Shown here piece after piece: positions 14,621-15,874 of a stretch of DNA of 15,874 bases. The stretch spans positions 1-15,874 of the forward strand of contig DJWE01000094.1 of assembly GCA_002441465.1 (NCBI GenBank), written 5' to 3'. Under the pieces are notes generated by a model. That model did not search any database. It was not told where the DNA came from and was given only the letters and a program-made list of their open reading frames with translations. A program made the translations under genes and the position numbers. Source of the DNA: Propionibacteriaceae bacterium UBA6238 (lineage in GTDB: Bacteria > Actinomycetota > Actinomycetes > Propionibacteriales > Propionibacteriaceae). Numbering within the stretch: the stretch's first letter is position 1; each line of letters starts with the position of its first letter.

Positions 14621-15175
14621 CTACAGAGCCTGTGGGGTGACCGTCCGTTCTACGTCAGGAGCTCCGTCAACAACGGCGCGGAAGGCACGGCGTCGCCGTG
14701 CTATCCAATCCGTGTGGCGGGTGTGGGCCGCGCGTCCGGGCCAGGGCTGGTGTTTCTCGTCGCAGGCGCGGCGCTGGTCTGCGCTGCGTTCGAGGTAGCT
14801 GGGGAGGGCGAAGCGGTGCCATTCCTCAAGCGGCATGGGGCCGAGTGCTTCGCCGGCTTGATGGCGCAGGGCGGCGAGGGTGCTGAGTTCGCGGATCAGG
14901 CCGGGGTGTTCGGGCCAGCACGGTGGCGTGTGATCCGCGGAGTACCAGGCGTGCTGGGAATTGAGCCAGATGACGAATGCGTCGAGCCACTGCCAGGTGT
15001 CGCCTCTCAGATCTGGGTCGGCGATCGAAGTGATGTCCCAGAGGCGGGGCAGGATCTCGCCGTTGACCAGGATGGCTTCGGCTGGTCCTCCGCCGCGGGC
15101 GACGACGGCCAGATCTATGAGGGCGGCGAGCATGCGCTCGCTCGGCTCCGGGAACGGCTCGAGTGGGGCAACCAT
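14621..15175 (-). CDS. Unrecognised small protein downstream of the coupling-protein gene
   Basis: The 184-residue product is not one I can name. It is acidic and Trp-rich in the first two thirds and Arg-rich at the end, with no signal peptide or membrane segment. Visible runs are EILPRLWDITSIADPDLRGD, TWQWLDAFVIWLN, then Cys-Trp-Pro-x-His-Pro and ELSTLAALRHQ. The last pattern (Trp, Pro, His, then an acidic/Leu-rich helix) loosely recalls DUF4913-type proteins found beside actinobacterial conjugation genes; this resemblance is weak and unverified. The ATG at 15175 has AGAGGAC upstream and starts 11 bases after the coupling protein's stop, so the two are probably co-transcribed. An accessory role in conjugation or plasmid biology is inferred from position only. 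Confidence 0.6.
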   Translation of the reverse strand: MVAPLEPFPEPSERMLAALIDLAVVARGGGPAEAILVNGEILPRLWDITSIADPDLRGDTWQWLDAFVIWLNSQHAWYSADHTPPCWPEHPGLIRELSTLAALRHQAGEALGPMPLEEWHRFALPSYLERSADQRRACDEKHQPWPGRAAHTRHTDWIARRRRAFRAVVDGAPDVERTVTPQAL

Positions 15176-15186
15176 GGCTGTGTCCT

Positions 15187-15874
15187 CTAGTCAGTGAGGC
15201 CGAGTTGGCGGGCGTGGGAGTGTGCGAGTGCAGTCTTTTCACCCACCGACATTGGCTTCGTGTCTCCGTCGCTGATGTTGAGCAGCCGGCGTGCTTCTCG
15301 CTGTTGGGAGAGGAGCTGCTTGCCGGGTTTGCCGTCGATTGCGCGGTGGAGTGTGGCGAGGATGGGTTTGCCGTTCTCGGCGACGACGAGCGCGGTGCGG
15401 GTGGGGAGTTCTCGGAGTTGTTCGGGGCGTATGACGGGGGTGTCTTCGCCGTGGGTGGAGATCGAGCCGTGGCTGCCGTGTTGGTGGTTGCGGCGGGTGA
15501 TGCGTCTGGTGCCGAGGAGGTCGCTGATCTCTCGGTTGAAGCTGGCGTCTTTGGAGCCGCCGAAGATGATCAGGGAGTTGGTGAGGTCCTTGATCGCGCG
15601 GGCCTGCTGTTCCCCGAAGATGCGGGTGAGCTGGGCCCAGGTTTGGGAGGCCCAGATGAACGAGATCCCCAACGCCCGCTCGTTGGCCATGCGCGTCGCC
15701 AAGGTGGGCAACGGAGCTGTGGAGGGCAGTTCGTCGAGGCAGGCCAGCATGGGCGGGCACAGTCGGCCGTAGCCGCTTTCGTTGGCGAGTTGGAGGGCGG
15801 TGTCGAGGACGTGTTCAGCGACGGCAGTCATGAGCGGGGAGGCGGAGATGTAGGGGTCTTCGCGGCCCAGCAGG
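15187..15874 (-). CDS. Conjugative coupling protein (VirD4/TraG/TraD type), C-terminal part
   Basis: The frame is open through the right edge, so only the last 228 residues are present. They contain the TraM-recognition/TraG C-terminal region of type IV secretion coupling proteins, the ATPases that bring plasmid or element DNA to the conjugation channel. Visible family marks are the Walker B-like LACLDELPSTAPLPTL, the RALGISFIWASQTWAQLTRIFGE block with the conserved SQ, LTNSLIIFGGSKDASFNREIS, DLLGTRR and TALVVAENGKPILATLH. The ATG at 15831 is internal. The stop is TAG (15189-15187). The N-terminal membrane segments and Walker A lie outside the window. This is the best evidence that the region belongs to a conjugative or mobilisable element. 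Confidence 0.9.
   Translation of the reverse strand, partial: LLGREDPYISASPLMTAVAEHVLDTALQLANESGYGRLCPPMLACLDELPSTAPLPTLATRMANERALGISFIWASQTWAQLTRIFGEQQARAIKDLTNSLIIFGGSKDASFNREISDLLGTRRITRRNHQHGSHGSISTHGEDTPVIRPEQLRELPTRTALVVAENGKPILATLHRAIDGKPGKQLLSQQREARRLLNISDGDTKPMSVGEKTALAHSHARQLGLTD

Noticed and set aside
1..15874. CRISPR arrays, rRNA or tRNA genes
   Set aside because: No regularly spaced direct repeats with unique spacers, and no recognisable rRNA or tRNA cloverleaf, were seen on reading both strands.

Overview
This window is high-GC DNA with GTG as well as ATG starts, strong Shine-Dalgarno sites and actinobacterial-type gene families. It suggests an actinomycete (Actinomycetota); the order cannot be fixed from the sequence alone. 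The layout is mosaic: a sugar-use operon lies between insertion-sequence debris on the left and conjugation-type genes on the right, so it is probably cargo or a junction region of an integrative or plasmid-borne element.

Left part (1-5612). A protein of unknown function enters from the left edge and ends at 800. A frameshifted GIY-YIG/DUF4357 gene follows (940-1846). Next comes the C-terminal scrap of a second, unrelated GIY-YIG-like gene on the minus strand (about 1876-2120), cut off next to a decayed IS256-family transposase (2233-3458) that carries an internal stop and a frameshift. An apparently intact IS21-family element (istA, istB; about 3495-5612) has landed just past that transposase. 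It has paired terminal repeats at 24-bp period at both ends and a 6-bp flanking duplication (GCGGTC).

Middle part (5613-14119). A DUF1349 (concanavalin-like) protein on the plus strand ends exactly against a six-gene minus-strand operon. Read in its own direction from 12930 down to 6420, the operon holds a D-lyxose-type cupin sugar isomerase, a lipoprotein sugar-binding protein, a two-domain sugar ABC ATPase, two different RbsC-like permeases, and a DUF4432 mutarotase-like protein. A LacI-family regulator gene (13076-14119) lies directly upstream on the same strand. Between it and the isomerase is a tandem pair of identical 12-bp palindromes (TGAACCGGTTCA), almost certainly the regulator's operator. 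A strong hairpin with a short T-run lies between the binding-protein gene and the ATPase gene, as expected for lowering expression of the membrane complex relative to the abundant binding protein. The last four genes are translationally coupled (one 8-bp overlap, two TGATG overlaps). The inferred role is uptake of a monosaccharide such as D-lyxose, D-mannose or a related sugar, anomer handling by the DUF4432 protein, and isomerisation to a ketose. No sugar kinase is present, so the next step must be encoded elsewhere.

Right part (14120-15874). About 500 bp of non-coding or decayed DNA holds a likely gene remnant (about 14138-14383). It is followed on the minus strand by a small protein of unknown function and the C-terminal part of a VirD4/TraG-type coupling protein running off the right edge.

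I saw no CRISPR array, rRNA or tRNA. No clearly novel multi-gene system stands out. The most rewarding items are the operator and attenuator architecture of the sugar operon, the possibly co-regulated DUF1349 gene, and the nested insertion sequences.
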